Shown here: positions 28,022 to 38,898 of the stretch, in pieces | How positions within the stretch are numbered: the stretch's first letter is position 1 | How the letters are laid out: every line of letters begins with the position of its first letter | Source: an uncultured Bifidobacterium sp. | GTDB taxonomy: Bacteria; Actinomycetota; Actinomycetes; Actinomycetales; Bifidobacteriaceae | Direction of reading: 5' to 3' | NCBI RefSeq assembly: GCF_945269915.1 | Contig: NZ_CALYOY010000004.1 | Location: 18,652-82,651, forward strand | Length of the DNA stretch: 64,000 bases | Notes under the pieces: generated by a model | What the model was told of the DNA's origin: nothing | Database searches by the model: none | Seen by the model: the letters and a program-made list of their open reading frames with translations, nothing else | Made by a program: the position numbers and the translations under genes

Positions 28022-30067
28022 ATGACGGCATCGGCATATGACGGGTCATCCACCAAAACCGGGGACACAAAGCGGGGTGGCGGACAAGCGCATCCCAATT
28101 CGCCCCTGGCCGGCATCCCCCTGAGCACCAAGCTGGTGGCCTCCATGCTGATTCTCCTCATCGTGGGTACGGTAGGCATCTCGGTGGCCATCTGCCAGAT
28201 GGCCGATGACTACCTTATGAAAAAGACCGATACCCAGCTGATCCGTCAGGCCAAACTGGGCATCAGGAATGCAACCCTCCTCAAGCAGGAGGACCTGAGC
28301 AAGAGTGGGCTTGGGCCGACGGATTACTTCCTGCAGATCCGCGATGACCAGTTGCGGATCATCTCGGACGATCTGAACCCCATGCAGTTCAATGGGGCCA
28401 TCTCCAGACCCAAACTGCCCGATGACGGTACCATGGGGTCCATTCCCCTGGGGCAGCCGACCACGGTTCCCGCCTATGTACGGGTGGATGGGAAATCCTC
28501 ACCCGACCGGGATTCGCTTAAGCGGGCCCGGGCCTCCTGGCGGGTCGTGGCCATGCAGTGGAGCCTCCACAGCGACATAGACGACTCCGACATCAGCGGG
28601 GTCCTCTACATCGGCCTGTCCATGAGCGACCAGGATGAGGCCGTCCATGCCCTGACCACCTTCTGCCTGGTCATTTCCGTGATCGTGGTCCTCCTGGGCG
28701 GGGTCATATCGGCCCTCCTGATCCAATCCACACTGGTTCCCCTGAAGCGGATAGAAAAGACGGCTGCCATGGTTGCCGCCGGCAACCTCCACCAGCGGAT
28801 CCCCAGTTTCCCGGAGAACACCGAGGTCGGCTCCCTGGCCGCCTCCCTGAACGTCATGCTGGCACGCATCGAGCAGTCCTTCGACGAACAGAAGCAGACC
28901 ACGGAGAAGATGAAACGGTTCGTCTCCGATGCCAGCCACGAACTGAGGACCCCCCTGGCCGCCATCCACGGGTACGCCGAACTGTACCGGATGCAGCGCG
29001 CCTATCCGGGGGCCCTGGAACGGGCCGACGAGTCGATCAAGCACATCGAGGATTCCAGCAGCCGCATGGCCGACCTGGTCTCCGATCTCCTTTCCCTGGC
29101 CAGGCTGGACGAGGGGAGGGGGATCAACACCACCCTGCTGGTCGACGTGACCGGGCTGGTCAGGGATTCCATGGATGACCTCCACGCCCTGGACCCGGAA
29201 CGTCGGGTCACCTGCGGTTCCATCATGGTGGGCACCGAGGTGTCCGCGGATTCGTCCCAACCGCTGCAGGATACCCAGGGAAAGGCCGCAGGCAGGGGAC
29301 ACGCCTGGTCCAGGCCCGTCAACCATGTCGGGTCGGTCACCGTTCTCTCCCTTCAGGAAGGTCCCCTGCCCGCAATCGAGATTCAAGGGGACCCCAACCG
29401 CCTGCGTCAGGTGGTGACCAACATTGTGGGGAACATCCACCGGTATACCCCGGCCGATTCCCCGGTCCAGGTCTCCATGGGGCTGCTCCACGCGGTCATC
29501 ACCCCGGAGGCCATGACCAGGTTGGGATCCGACCAGAAGGCCATGTCCCACTTCCTGGATGCCGTCCAAGTGGCGCAGAACAGCCATTTGGGTACACCCT
29601 ATCTTGTTCTGCGCTTTGTCGACCACGGCCCTGGGGTACCGAAGGAGGCTCGGGCCAGGCTGTTTGAACGTTTCTACACAGCCGATCCCTCCCGGGCACG
29701 TGAAAAGGGAGGAACGGGACTGGGGCTGGCCATCGTCCAGTCCATCGTCAAGGCCCATCACGGCATGATCTGCGCGGAGGAGACACCCGGTGGCGGATTG
29801 ACCTTCACCATGGCCATCCCGCAGGGGCAGGTCCGGGTCGGTCGGCAGACCACAGAGTCTCCGGGGAAGACCCTTGTCGGGCAGGAGCATTCCGCACCGA
29901 ATGGGTCGGCCCATCCCACCCAGATGCGGCCATTCCGGCCTGAGGCTACGACTCGGCCTGAGTCTCCTGCTCAGTCTGAATCCCCGGCCCGGTCTGAGTC
30001 CTCCGCTCAGTCTGAGTCCCAGGTCCGGTCCGGCGTTCCGGCCCGGGACGATACGCCTTTGACGTGA
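28022..30067 (+). CDS. Sensor histidine kinase, PhoR-like
   Basis: A 681-residue membrane kinase. One helix (LVASMLILLIVGTVGISVAI, about residues 39-58) precedes an external sensor domain (about 60-205), a second helix (FCLVISVIVVLLGGVISALL), HAMP, the phospho-acceptor His306 (SDASHELRTPLAAIHGYAEL), and a HATPase with the N box NIVGNIHRYTP, G1 VDHGPGVP and G2 GGTGLGLAIVQS. About 70 extra residues after the ATPase domain include a hexapeptide repeat and a Pro/Ser/Glu-rich tail. The sensor segment has no recognisable ligand motif. It pairs with the regulator just upstream. Confidence 0.92.
   Translation: MTASAYDGSSTKTGDTKRGGGQAHPNSPLAGIPLSTKLVASMLILLIVGTVGISVAICQMADDYLMKKTDTQLIRQAKLGIRNATLLKQEDLSKSGLGPTDYFLQIRDDQLRIISDDLNPMQFNGAISRPKLPDDGTMGSIPLGQPTTVPAYVRVDGKSSPDRDSLKRARASWRVVAMQWSLHSDIDDSDISGVLYIGLSMSDQDEAVHALTTFCLVISVIVVLLGGVISALLIQSTLVPLKRIEKTAAMVAAGNLHQRIPSFPENTEVGSLAASLNVMLARIEQSFDEQKQTTEKMKRFVSDASHELRTPLAAIHGYAELYRMQRAYPGALERADESIKHIEDSSSRMADLVSDLLSLARLDEGRGINTTLLVDVTGLVRDSMDDLHALDPERRVTCGSIMVGTEVSADSSQPLQDTQGKAAGRGHAWSRPVNHVGSVTVLSLQEGPLPAIEIQGDPNRLRQVVTNIVGNIHRYTPADSPVQVSMGLLHAVITPEAMTRLGSDQKAMSHFLDAVQVAQNSHLGTPYLVLRFVDHGPGVPKEARARLFERFYTADPSRAREKGGTGLGLAIVQSIVKAHHGMICAEETPGGGLTFTMAIPQGQVRVGRQTTESPGKTLVGQEHSAPNGSAHPTQMRPFRPEATTRPESPAQSESPARSESSAQSESQVRSGVPARDDTPLT
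29954..30025 (+). repeat. Four 18-bp tandem units in the kinase tail
   Basis: In-frame copies CGGCCTGAGTCTCCTGCT, CAGTCTGAATCCCCGGCC, CGGTCTGAGTCCTCCGCT and CAGTCTGAGTCCCAGGTC encode RPESPA, QSESPA, RSESSA and QSESQV. A partial fifth unit follows. The tract is near the 3' end of the histidine kinase gene. Confidence 0.9.
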
Positions 30068-30164
30068 TGGCCCCACTTGCGCGGGCCATTGGGATAGACT
30101 GGATGGGTATGCAGCAAGGCCGGTAACACGGTCCGGAGTCATCCAGTGAGGAAGTGCCAGACTT

Positions 30165-30554
30165 ATGCCCAGTGGGAGAGTGCGTTGGTTTGATGCCAAT
30201 CGAGGGTTCGGTTTCATTACGGACGATCAGGGTCAGGACGTCTTCCTGCCCGCTTCCGCACTGCCCGCCGGTGTCTCCACGATCCGCAAGGGTGCCCAGG
30301 TTGACTTTTCCGTTGCAGAAGGACGCAAGGGTCCCCAGGCTCTAGACCTGAAACTGGTGGGTTCCGCCCCCTCGATCGTCAAGGCCACCCGGCCCACCCC
30401 GGATGACATGGCAGCCATTGTCGAGGATCTCATCAAGCTGCTGGATTCCGCGGGCAACGGTCTGCGGCGACATCATTATCCCGCCCCGGCGGAGTCGAAG
30501 AAGCTGGCCACCCTCCTGAGGGCCGTGGCGGACGACTTCGACGTGCCCGCCTGA
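30165..30554 (+). CDS. Long-form cold-shock domain protein (CspB-like)
   Basis: A 129-residue protein with an N-terminal cold-shock domain (RVRWFDANRGFGFITDDQGQ) and a helical C-terminal half (DDMAAIVEDLIKLLDSAGNG). RNP1 (RGFGFI) is intact. RNP2 reads DVFLPASAL, without the His and aromatic residue of classical Csp proteins, as is also seen in mycobacterial CspB-type proteins. It precedes a DUF3027 gene, a neighbour pair I recognise from other actinobacteria. Start is the ATG at 30165. Confidence 0.87.
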   Translation: MPSGRVRWFDANRGFGFITDDQGQDVFLPASALPAGVSTIRKGAQVDFSVAEGRKGPQALDLKLVGSAPSIVKATRPTPDDMAAIVEDLIKLLDSAGNGLRRHHYPAPAESKKLATLLRAVADDFDVPA

Positions 30555-30625
30555 ACCGTGGCAGGGCGACAAGGGACCTGGGGCCGGCTCGATGCCGGAC
30601 CCACCAGATTATGAAGGTGTGATAC

Positions 30626-31675
30626 ATGGCAGAAGCGGACCTCAATCCCGAGGAATTGGCTAGGAATGTGGCCTTGAGTGTGGCCTCCAGGAGTTCTGAG
30701 GTGGGCGATTTCATCGTCAGCCTCAAGCTTGAGGATGAGGTGTACGACTACCGGTTTGACTCCCATATCAAGGGGTACGAGGGCTGGCAGTGGTCCGTAA
30801 CCCTCTACCATGACCAGGATGCCGGGACCTGGACCGTCGACGAGTCCTCCCTGGTCCCGTCGGCTGAGGCCCTCCAGCCACCCAGGTGGATTCCATGGAA
30901 GGACCGCCTTCTCCCCTCGGACCTGAGCGTGACCGATGCCATGGGGACCGACCCCGATGATCCGCGCCTGGTCAAGGGGTATGTGGCGCCGAAGGTCGAC
31001 CAGCCGGCCGAGCAAAAGCCGTCGGATGGTGAGGCCGCACCGGATTCGCAGGAGATTGCGGGTCAGGATACGGAGTCGGAAGCTGGTTGGGAGTCCGATG
31101 CCGGGGACGAACGCGATGGCGACCAGGAATCCGGTGCCATCTTCCGGATTGCAGACGAGTCCGATGCCGCCCGGTCGGATCAGGATACGGCATCGGAGCA
31201 GGAAGCGGACGAGAATTCCCGGACCTCGGAGGAGGACCTGGATGAGGTCGTTGACGAGTTGGCCCTGAGCCGCCGCCACGTCATGACCGCCGAGGCCCGT
31301 GCGGCGACCGCCAAGCGCTGGTACGAGGGGCAGCACGGTCCCAAGTCCCTGTCCACCCGCACGGCCAAGGGCAACGCCTGTGGGACCTGCGGGTTCATGG
31401 TTCCCCTCAAGGGGGAACTGGGCACCATGTTCGCGGTCTGCGCCAACCGATGGAGCCCCGATGACGGCCGGGTGGTCTCCCTTGACCATGGATGTGGTGA
31501 GCACTCGGAGATCCAGCCCCAGGAGGAGACCCATCTCTGGGTCCAGTCCCAGCCGGCCTTCGATGACCTTCATATCGACGTGGTCCGTCAGAAGCCCCGG
31601 GAGGAACGCCCCGAGGTGGAGCTGATGGAGGAGCTGACCTCCGATGAGGATGAGGCGGACCTCGATCAGGACTGA
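30626..31675 (+). CDS. DUF3027 family protein
   Basis: A 349-residue cytoplasmic protein of unknown function. The N-terminal domain (EVGDFIVSLKLEDEVYDYRF, GYEGWQWSVTLYHD) and a C-terminal Cys-containing domain (NACGTCGFMVPLKGELGTMF, then CANRWSPDDG and DHGCGEHSE) frame a long acidic linker rich in Asp, Glu, Ser and Gln (about residues 125-215). The four cysteines could bind zinc. The neighbouring CspB gene is a conserved actinobacterial partner, so a role in nucleic-acid handling is possible but unproven. Confidence 0.82.
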   Translation: MAEADLNPEELARNVALSVASRSSEVGDFIVSLKLEDEVYDYRFDSHIKGYEGWQWSVTLYHDQDAGTWTVDESSLVPSAEALQPPRWIPWKDRLLPSDLSVTDAMGTDPDDPRLVKGYVAPKVDQPAEQKPSDGEAAPDSQEIAGQDTESEAGWESDAGDERDGDQESGAIFRIADESDAARSDQDTASEQEADENSRTSEEDLDEVVDELALSRRHVMTAEARAATAKRWYEGQHGPKSLSTRTAKGNACGTCGFMVPLKGELGTMFAVCANRWSPDDGRVVSLDHGCGEHSEIQPQEETHLWVQSQPAFDDLHIDVVRQKPREERPEVELMEELTSDEDEADLDQD

Positions 31676-31722
31676 CGAGGCTCCGTGTGGTAGACCCTGC
31701 CAAGGCTTGATATTGCAACGTT

Positions 31723-31739
31723 TTGCGTTCAGAGCGCAA
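31723..31739. promoter_or_regulatory. Inverted repeat upstream of clpC
   Basis: TTGCG, seven bases, CGCAA lies 72 bases before the clpC start. In actinobacteria clp genes are controlled by ClgR, whose site is a GC-core inverted repeat (GTTCGC-N5-GCG type); this repeat is of similar kind but differs in spacing and orientation. A possible -10 TAGAGT lies near 31778. Confidence 0.4.
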
Positions 31740-31811
31740 TCAAGGGCGGGCCGTGAATAAACGTCACCGCAAATCTGTAGAGTGAGGTACAGATCAAAGG
31801 GAAGGACAAGT

Positions 31812-34460
<2,649 letters not shown>

Positions 34461-34523
34461 TGGTAGCCATCTGCTGACCACCATGGTTTCCCTGCATTCG
34501 TAAGGAAGGGCAGGAGTCGGCAA

Positions 34524-34557
34524 AGAGGGCGGAACCGAAAGGTTCCGCCCTCTTTTT
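34524..34557. terminator. Hairpin after clpC
   Basis: A 13-base perfect stem (arms 34524-34536 and 34541-34553) encloses the tetraloop GAAA and runs into TTTTT at 34553-34557. It can also end transcription from the minus-strand ECF transporter gene downstream, where the stem is followed by TTT. Confidence 0.92.
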
Positions 34558-34649
34558 GCATAGGAGACCCTGGTTTTCTCCTTGGCACCGGAAGCCGGTC
34601 GGCTTCTTTCGCTACGTCTGCGGACAAGAGGGAGCACCGGCCCCTGTGG

Positions 34650-37103
34650 TCAGATGACGATCAGGACCACAAGGAGGACGAAGTAGATCACGACCAGACC
34701 CATGAACCCATAGTCGATGCCCTGCAGGTGCGATTCCCGATAGTGTGTGCGGCCCTGGCCCCCCCGGTAGGCCCGGGCGTCCAATGCCTGTCCAAGGTTG
34801 TCGGCATGGCGGAGGGCGGCGGCGAAGACCGGGACCACGATGGACACCATGGCGCGGGTCCGGCTGGACAGGTTGCCGCTTTCGACGCTGCCGCCCCTGG
34901 CCGCCTGGGCCTCCCGGATGGCCTGCATTTCACCGACCAGGGTGGGGATGAACCGCAGGGCCAGGGAGAGGACCAGCGATATCTCGCTGGTGTGGATACC
35001 CAGACGGCTTAGGGGGGAGAGGAGGGATTCGAAGGCATCGGTCATCCGGGTCGGGGTGGTGGTCATCAGGAGGAGGGCCCCCAGGAGGAGGACCAGACCG
35101 AACCGGCAGGAGTAGACCAAGGCGGTCCTGAGTCCCTGGTCGGTGACGATCAGGGGGCCCCATCGGGCCAGGATGGTACCCTCCCTGGTCACCAGGAGGT
35201 TGAGGAGGGCGACCACCGCCATGAGGGCCAGGAGACCACTGACCGATTTGAGCAGTTTCAGGGGGGAGATCCGGGCGGCGAGGATGATGGCCACGGTGGT
35301 CAGGGCGCCCAGAATCAGCTGAGGTCCGGTGCCGATGCAGAAGGAGGTAACCATGAGCATGAGGAAGCAGACCATCTTGGCCCGCGGGTCCAGTCGCTCA
35401 ACCAGGGAGGGCCGTCCCACCTGGTTTTCGCCCCCGGTGGCCGAAAGCGCCGAATCAGCCGGAACGGTCGTCTCTTCGCTTTCCATGGGAGCGCCCTGGG
35501 TCTGAAGTCCACGGTAATCCCGGAGCACCTCATCCACCCCGCCACGGGAAACCAGATGGCCCCGGTCCATGAGTATGGCCTGGTCGGCGAGCCGGCATAC
35601 CTCCTCCTCGTCGTGGGTGATGAGGATGACGGTCACGCCCTGCTGGTGCAGGCCTTCCAGCATGGTTACGATGGTCTGTGCGGCCCGGGCATCCAGGCTT
35701 GCCGTGACCTCGTCCAGAACCAGGATCCGTGGAGAGGAGGCCAGGACCCCTGCTATGGCGACCAGGCGCTGCTGGCCTCCGGAAAGGTCGAAGGGGGACC
35801 TGTCCGACAGGTCCCCCAGTCCCAGCATGGAGAGGGCACGGTTGACGCGGCGCGTCACATCCTCTTTGTCGAAGCCGAGATTCCTGGGACCGTAGGCCAC
35901 GTCCTGGGCGACGGTTTCGGCAAAGAGCTGGTGTTCGGGTTTCTGCATCACATACCCCACCCGGTGCCGCAGCATCCGCAGCCGTTCCTTGGCCACCCGG
36001 CGACTGGTGGCCGCTCCCTCGCCGGCCAGGGTGATTCCGGCCACGGAGAGGTCACCCTCCTTGGGGGAGACCAGGGCGCAGATCAGCCGGGCCAGGGTGG
36101 ACTTGCCAGAGCCATTGGGACCGAGAACCGCCAGGGTCTTTCCCTCTTCCAGGCTGAGGTCGAGGTGGTCAACCACGTTACGGTGCTTCTTATCGAAGCT
36201 GAAAGACAGGTTCTTGGCTGTTACGGCCGCTTCCTCCCCGCCTGGGGAACCGGTCCGACCACTGTCGGATGCATCCGTCCAGGTGTCGGGGGTACCGGAC
36301 CTGGGGGCATCGCCATGTGATACAGGCATGTCGGCATCGAACATATCCCCGTGCAGTTCCTCCTGCAAGCGGGACAGCGACTCCTCCGGCGACCCGACGG
36401 TGACGATTCTGCCCCGGTCGAGCACAATCACCCTATCGGCGGCCCTGGCTTCGTCCAGGAGGTGGGTGATATTGACCACCGCCTTACCATGGGCGGCCAT
36501 GTCGGCCATGATCGTGGCAATTTTCCGGCGCCCTGCAGAATCCAGCATGGCACCGGGCTCGTCCATGACCATCATGTCCGGGTGCATGGCCAGGGCCCCG
36601 GCGATGGCAACCCGTTGCTGCTGGCCTCCCGACATCCTGGTCGGGTCGGATCTGCGACGACCGGCCAGATTCACATACCGCAGGGCCTGGCTGACGGCCG
36701 CCTGCATGCAGGGCCGGGACATACCCCGATTCTCCGGTCCAAAGGCCACATCATCCTCGGTGACGGTGGTTACTATCTGGTCCTCCGGACTTTGGAAGAC
36801 CATGCCAATGTGTTCCCTGGCCTGGCGGTAGGCTTCGGTATCAACCCGTTGACCGGGCGGCCGTGCCGAGTCGAAGACCACCCGCCCCATCAGTTCGATG
36901 CGCCCACGATCCGGAGCCAGGCTCCCGCTCAGGAGCCGGGCCAGGGTGGACTTGCCCGACCCGTTGGCACCGATGATGCAGGTCTGCTGACCGCGCCGGA
37001 TCGTCAGGCTGACCTCGTCAAGGGCCCACGTCCTGCCCTGGTCATAGCTGAAGGAGACCCTGTCCAGGACGGCCAGGGGTTCTCTGCCGTCAGCGGCTTT
37101 CAT
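34650..37103 (-). CDS. Fused ECF transporter energising module EcfA-EcfA'-EcfT
   Basis: About 817 residues in one chain: two ABC ATPases then the transmembrane EcfT. ATPase 1 has Walker A GANGSGKST, signature RMSGGQQQR and Walker B MVMDEP. ATPase 2 has GPNGSGKST, DLSGGQQR and ILVLDEVTAS. EcfT (about the last 255 residues) carries the two Ala-Arg-Gly-type coupling motifs REAQAARGG and ALDARAYRGG. I chose the ATG at 37103, after GAAGG, because the GTG at 37118 has no ribosome site. The RibU gene lies 63 bases upstream on the same strand, so the set is probably a dedicated riboflavin importer. Three-in-one fusion is uncommon. Confidence 0.9.
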   Translation of the reverse strand: MKAADGREPLAVLDRVSFSYDQGRTWALDEVSLTIRRGQQTCIIGANGSGKSTLARLLSGSLAPDRGRIELMGRVVFDSARPPGQRVDTEAYRQAREHIGMVFQSPEDQIVTTVTEDDVAFGPENRGMSRPCMQAAVSQALRYVNLAGRRRSDPTRMSGGQQQRVAIAGALAMHPDMMVMDEPGAMLDSAGRRKIATIMADMAAHGKAVVNITHLLDEARAADRVIVLDRGRIVTVGSPEESLSRLQEELHGDMFDADMPVSHGDAPRSGTPDTWTDASDSGRTGSPGGEEAAVTAKNLSFSFDKKHRNVVDHLDLSLEEGKTLAVLGPNGSGKSTLARLICALVSPKEGDLSVAGITLAGEGAATSRRVAKERLRMLRHRVGYVMQKPEHQLFAETVAQDVAYGPRNLGFDKEDVTRRVNRALSMLGLGDLSDRSPFDLSGGQQRLVAIAGVLASSPRILVLDEVTASLDARAAQTIVTMLEGLHQQGVTVILITHDEEEVCRLADQAILMDRGHLVSRGGVDEVLRDYRGLQTQGAPMESEETTVPADSALSATGGENQVGRPSLVERLDPRAKMVCFLMLMVTSFCIGTGPQLILGALTTVAIILAARISPLKLLKSVSGLLALMAVVALLNLLVTREGTILARWGPLIVTDQGLRTALVYSCRFGLVLLLGALLLMTTTPTRMTDAFESLLSPLSRLGIHTSEISLVLSLALRFIPTLVGEMQAIREAQAARGGSVESGNLSSRTRAMVSIVVPVFAAALRHADNLGQALDARAYRGGQGRTHYRESHLQGIDYGFMGLVVIYFVLLVVLIVI

Positions 37104-37166
37104 CGCACCTTCGCTCACAACTTGTCCATTTCCAAAGGGAATAATCCTGCCCTGGTCCTTTGGGTT

Positions 37167-37778
37167 TCAGTCCTTGACCAGGTTCGAGATGGGCTTGTAT
37201 ATCAGGAAGGTGATTATGCCGTGGATGGTGAACTTGAGCAGGTTGAAGGGCAGAAGGACGGGGATGATCATGCCCAGGACCTGGTGGAAGCCCATGTGCG
37301 CGTAAATCGGGGTGATGACCAGGTTGCAGAGGAGTGCGGCCACCAGTCCCGTCACGGCCCCGACCAGGATGCCGATGACGGCGCCCTTGCGGGAGTGGAT
37401 CCGCTTGTAGATGAGGGAGGCCGGAAGGCCCAGGGCCAGGGCCACGATGATGGCGATCAGGGCGCCGAAGGGATTGCCGAATATATGGGGGAGGAATCCC
37501 AGGACCCCGACGATGGCGGCCGCCATGGGGCCGAAAGCGAACCCGGCGATCAGGACCACGATTCCCGAAGGGTCGTACTTCAGGAAGGGGGCGGCCGGGA
37601 AGATGGGGATGGACACATAACTCAGGACGATGGTCAGGGCCACGAACAGGGCGTACATGGCGATGCGACGGGTCGACCATCGACCTGAGACACCGCCCGC
37701 CGTGGAGTGGGCGTCAAAGGGTTCCGTCCCGGAGGTTTCCTGGTTCTGGTGATTGTCGGTATGCGAAAGCATGCCCAT
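37167..37778 (-). CDS. ribU: Riboflavin ECF transporter substrate-binding subunit RibU
   Basis: A 203-residue S-component with six predicted helices and the RibU signature PAAPFLKYDPSGIVVLIAGF. The long N-terminal tail (MGMLSHTDNHQNQETSGTEP) is cytoplasmic. The FMN riboswitch directly upstream identifies the ligand class as riboflavin. It feeds the fused EcfAA'T gene downstream. The last residues FLIYKPISNLVKD are cytoplasmic. Start at ATG 37778; an ATG two codons further in is possible. Confidence 0.93.
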   Translation of the reverse strand: MGMLSHTDNHQNQETSGTEPFDAHSTAGGVSGRWSTRRIAMYALFVALTIVLSYVSIPIFPAAPFLKYDPSGIVVLIAGFAFGPMAAAIVGVLGFLPHIFGNPFGALIAIIVALALGLPASLIYKRIHSRKGAVIGILVGAVTGLVAALLCNLVITPIYAHMGFHQVLGMIIPVLLPFNLLKFTIHGIITFLIYKPISNLVKD

Positions 37779-37789
37779 ATGGGCCTCGT

Positions 37790-37915
37790 TTCTTCCATCC
37801 GGACTGTAACCGTTGGCTTCGGACTCTCACCGATATCAACCGCCTGGGCGGGTCGCGGGCTCCCGGCACGCAACCGGATACCGCCAGTAAGGACTTTCAC
37901 CTTCCCTGAAACTGA
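37790..37915 (-). ncRNA. FMN riboswitch (RFN element)
   Basis: On the minus strand the sequence reads, in order, CAGGGAAGGTGAAAGTCC, ACTGGCGGT, GGAGCCCGCGACC, CGGTGAGAGTCCGAAGCC, and CAGTCCGGATGGAA: the conserved segments of the FMN-binding RFN element. It lies in the 5' leader of ribU, about 12 bases before the start, so it probably acts by blocking the ribosome site or by early termination when FMN is plentiful. Confidence 0.96.
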
Positions 37916-37922
37916 CGATTAC

Positions 37923-37951
37923 AATCTAGCAGCGGTCCATGGGCAGGTCAA
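37923..37951 (-). promoter_or_regulatory. Sigma-A-type promoter of ribU
   Basis: On the minus strand TTGACC (37951-37946), a 17-base spacer and TAGATT (37928-37923) put the start of transcription near 37916, right at the 5' edge of the FMN riboswitch. Confidence 0.8.
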
Positions 37952-38140
37952 ACCCCTGTCATGAAGGCGCATCCGATCCATGCCGCCTGCCGAATGCGGG
38001 AGGTGCAACAAACGGCAGGGCATCGAACCTTAGACTCCTGCCTGCAGTGCACCATGCCGGGTGGGCCGTGGAGGGAGGAACCGTACACGGGTGTCCCGCC
38101 TTGCGGGTGACACGCCGGCGGAGAGGTCGACCGGACCTGT

Positions 38141-38166
38141 GCAACCATTGCAGTCTCCCTGACGAA
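38141..38166 (+). promoter_or_regulatory. Possible ECF-sigma autoregulated promoter
   Basis: GCAACC (38141-38146) and CGAA (38163-38166) resemble the AAC-N16/17-CG architecture of ECF promoters, 46 bases before the sigma gene start. The rest of 37952-38211 shows no gene. This is weak evidence on two short elements. Confidence 0.3.
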
Positions 38167-38211
38167 TATGTAGATGGTAAAAGATGCTGGATGCCGCAAG
38201 GAGGCCGGACC

Positions 38212-38898
38212 ATGGAGACGAGGGAAGAGCACCCGCTGCCTGCAGCCGATGCCGCCCCGGGGTCGCCCGGGGAATCGCTCGACATCCCCACACCGTCCAT
38301 TTCCTTCTCAAATGCGGACGGGGATGATCCCGACCTTGGCGATTCCCGACAGGAGGATGAGGAGTGGATCGGCAGGATTCTGGCGACGCGTTCCTCGCGG
38401 GCGGCCGACGACCTGGTCCGGAAGTACTACGATGACATCCTCGCTTACATCCGGGTCCAGGTGGGCGAGCGTGAGGAGACCATGAACCTGACCCAGGAGA
38501 CCTTCATCGCCGCCTTGCGGTCGTTGGGGAATTACGACCCGGGCAGGTCCGGCTTCAGGACCTGGCTCCATCGCATCGCCACCTACAAGGTGATCGACTA
38601 CTGGCGAGCCCGTCGTCGACGGTTCCGCCGGAATACCTGGGAAGCACGGGGTCCGCTCGCTGCGGAGACGACCGATCCGTCGGACAGGGCCCTGGATGAG
38701 GATCTGGTTCGGCGGATCGAGAACCGTGTCTCCGTCGCCCCGATCCAGACCCAGGAGGTCTTCCGTCTGCACCTCTACGGAGGGTATGGGTTCGCCCGGA
38801 TAGCCCGGATGAATGGAGAACCCGAAGGAACGGTCAAAGCGCGTTATTACCGCCTCGTAGAGGGGCTGAGAAAGGAATTTGGCCATGAACGACTTTGA
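38212..38898 (+). CDS. ECF-type RNA polymerase sigma factor
   Basis: A 228-residue sigma factor with regions 2 and 4 only. Region 2 is the VRKYYDDILAYIRVQVGERE through TFIAALRSL GNYDPGR stretch and region 4 is VSVAPIQTQEVFRLHLYGGY plus EGTVKARYYRLVEGLRKEFG. The ~70-residue N-terminal acidic extension is unusual. The ATG at 38212 has a perfect AAGGAGG (38198-38204). It overlaps the next gene's start by 14 bases, so the two are coupled. It heads an operon with two ABC systems, similar in layout to the Bacillus sigY-yxl operon. Confidence 0.9.
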   Translation: METREEHPLPAADAAPGSPGESLDIPTPSISFSNADGDDPDLGDSRQEDEEWIGRILATRSSRAADDLVRKYYDDILAYIRVQVGEREETMNLTQETFIAALRSLGNYDPGRSGFRTWLHRIATYKVIDYWRARRRRFRRNTWEARGPLAAETTDPSDRALDEDLVRRIENRVSVAPIQTQEVFRLHLYGGYGFARIARMNGEPEGTVKARYYRLVEGLRKEFGHERL

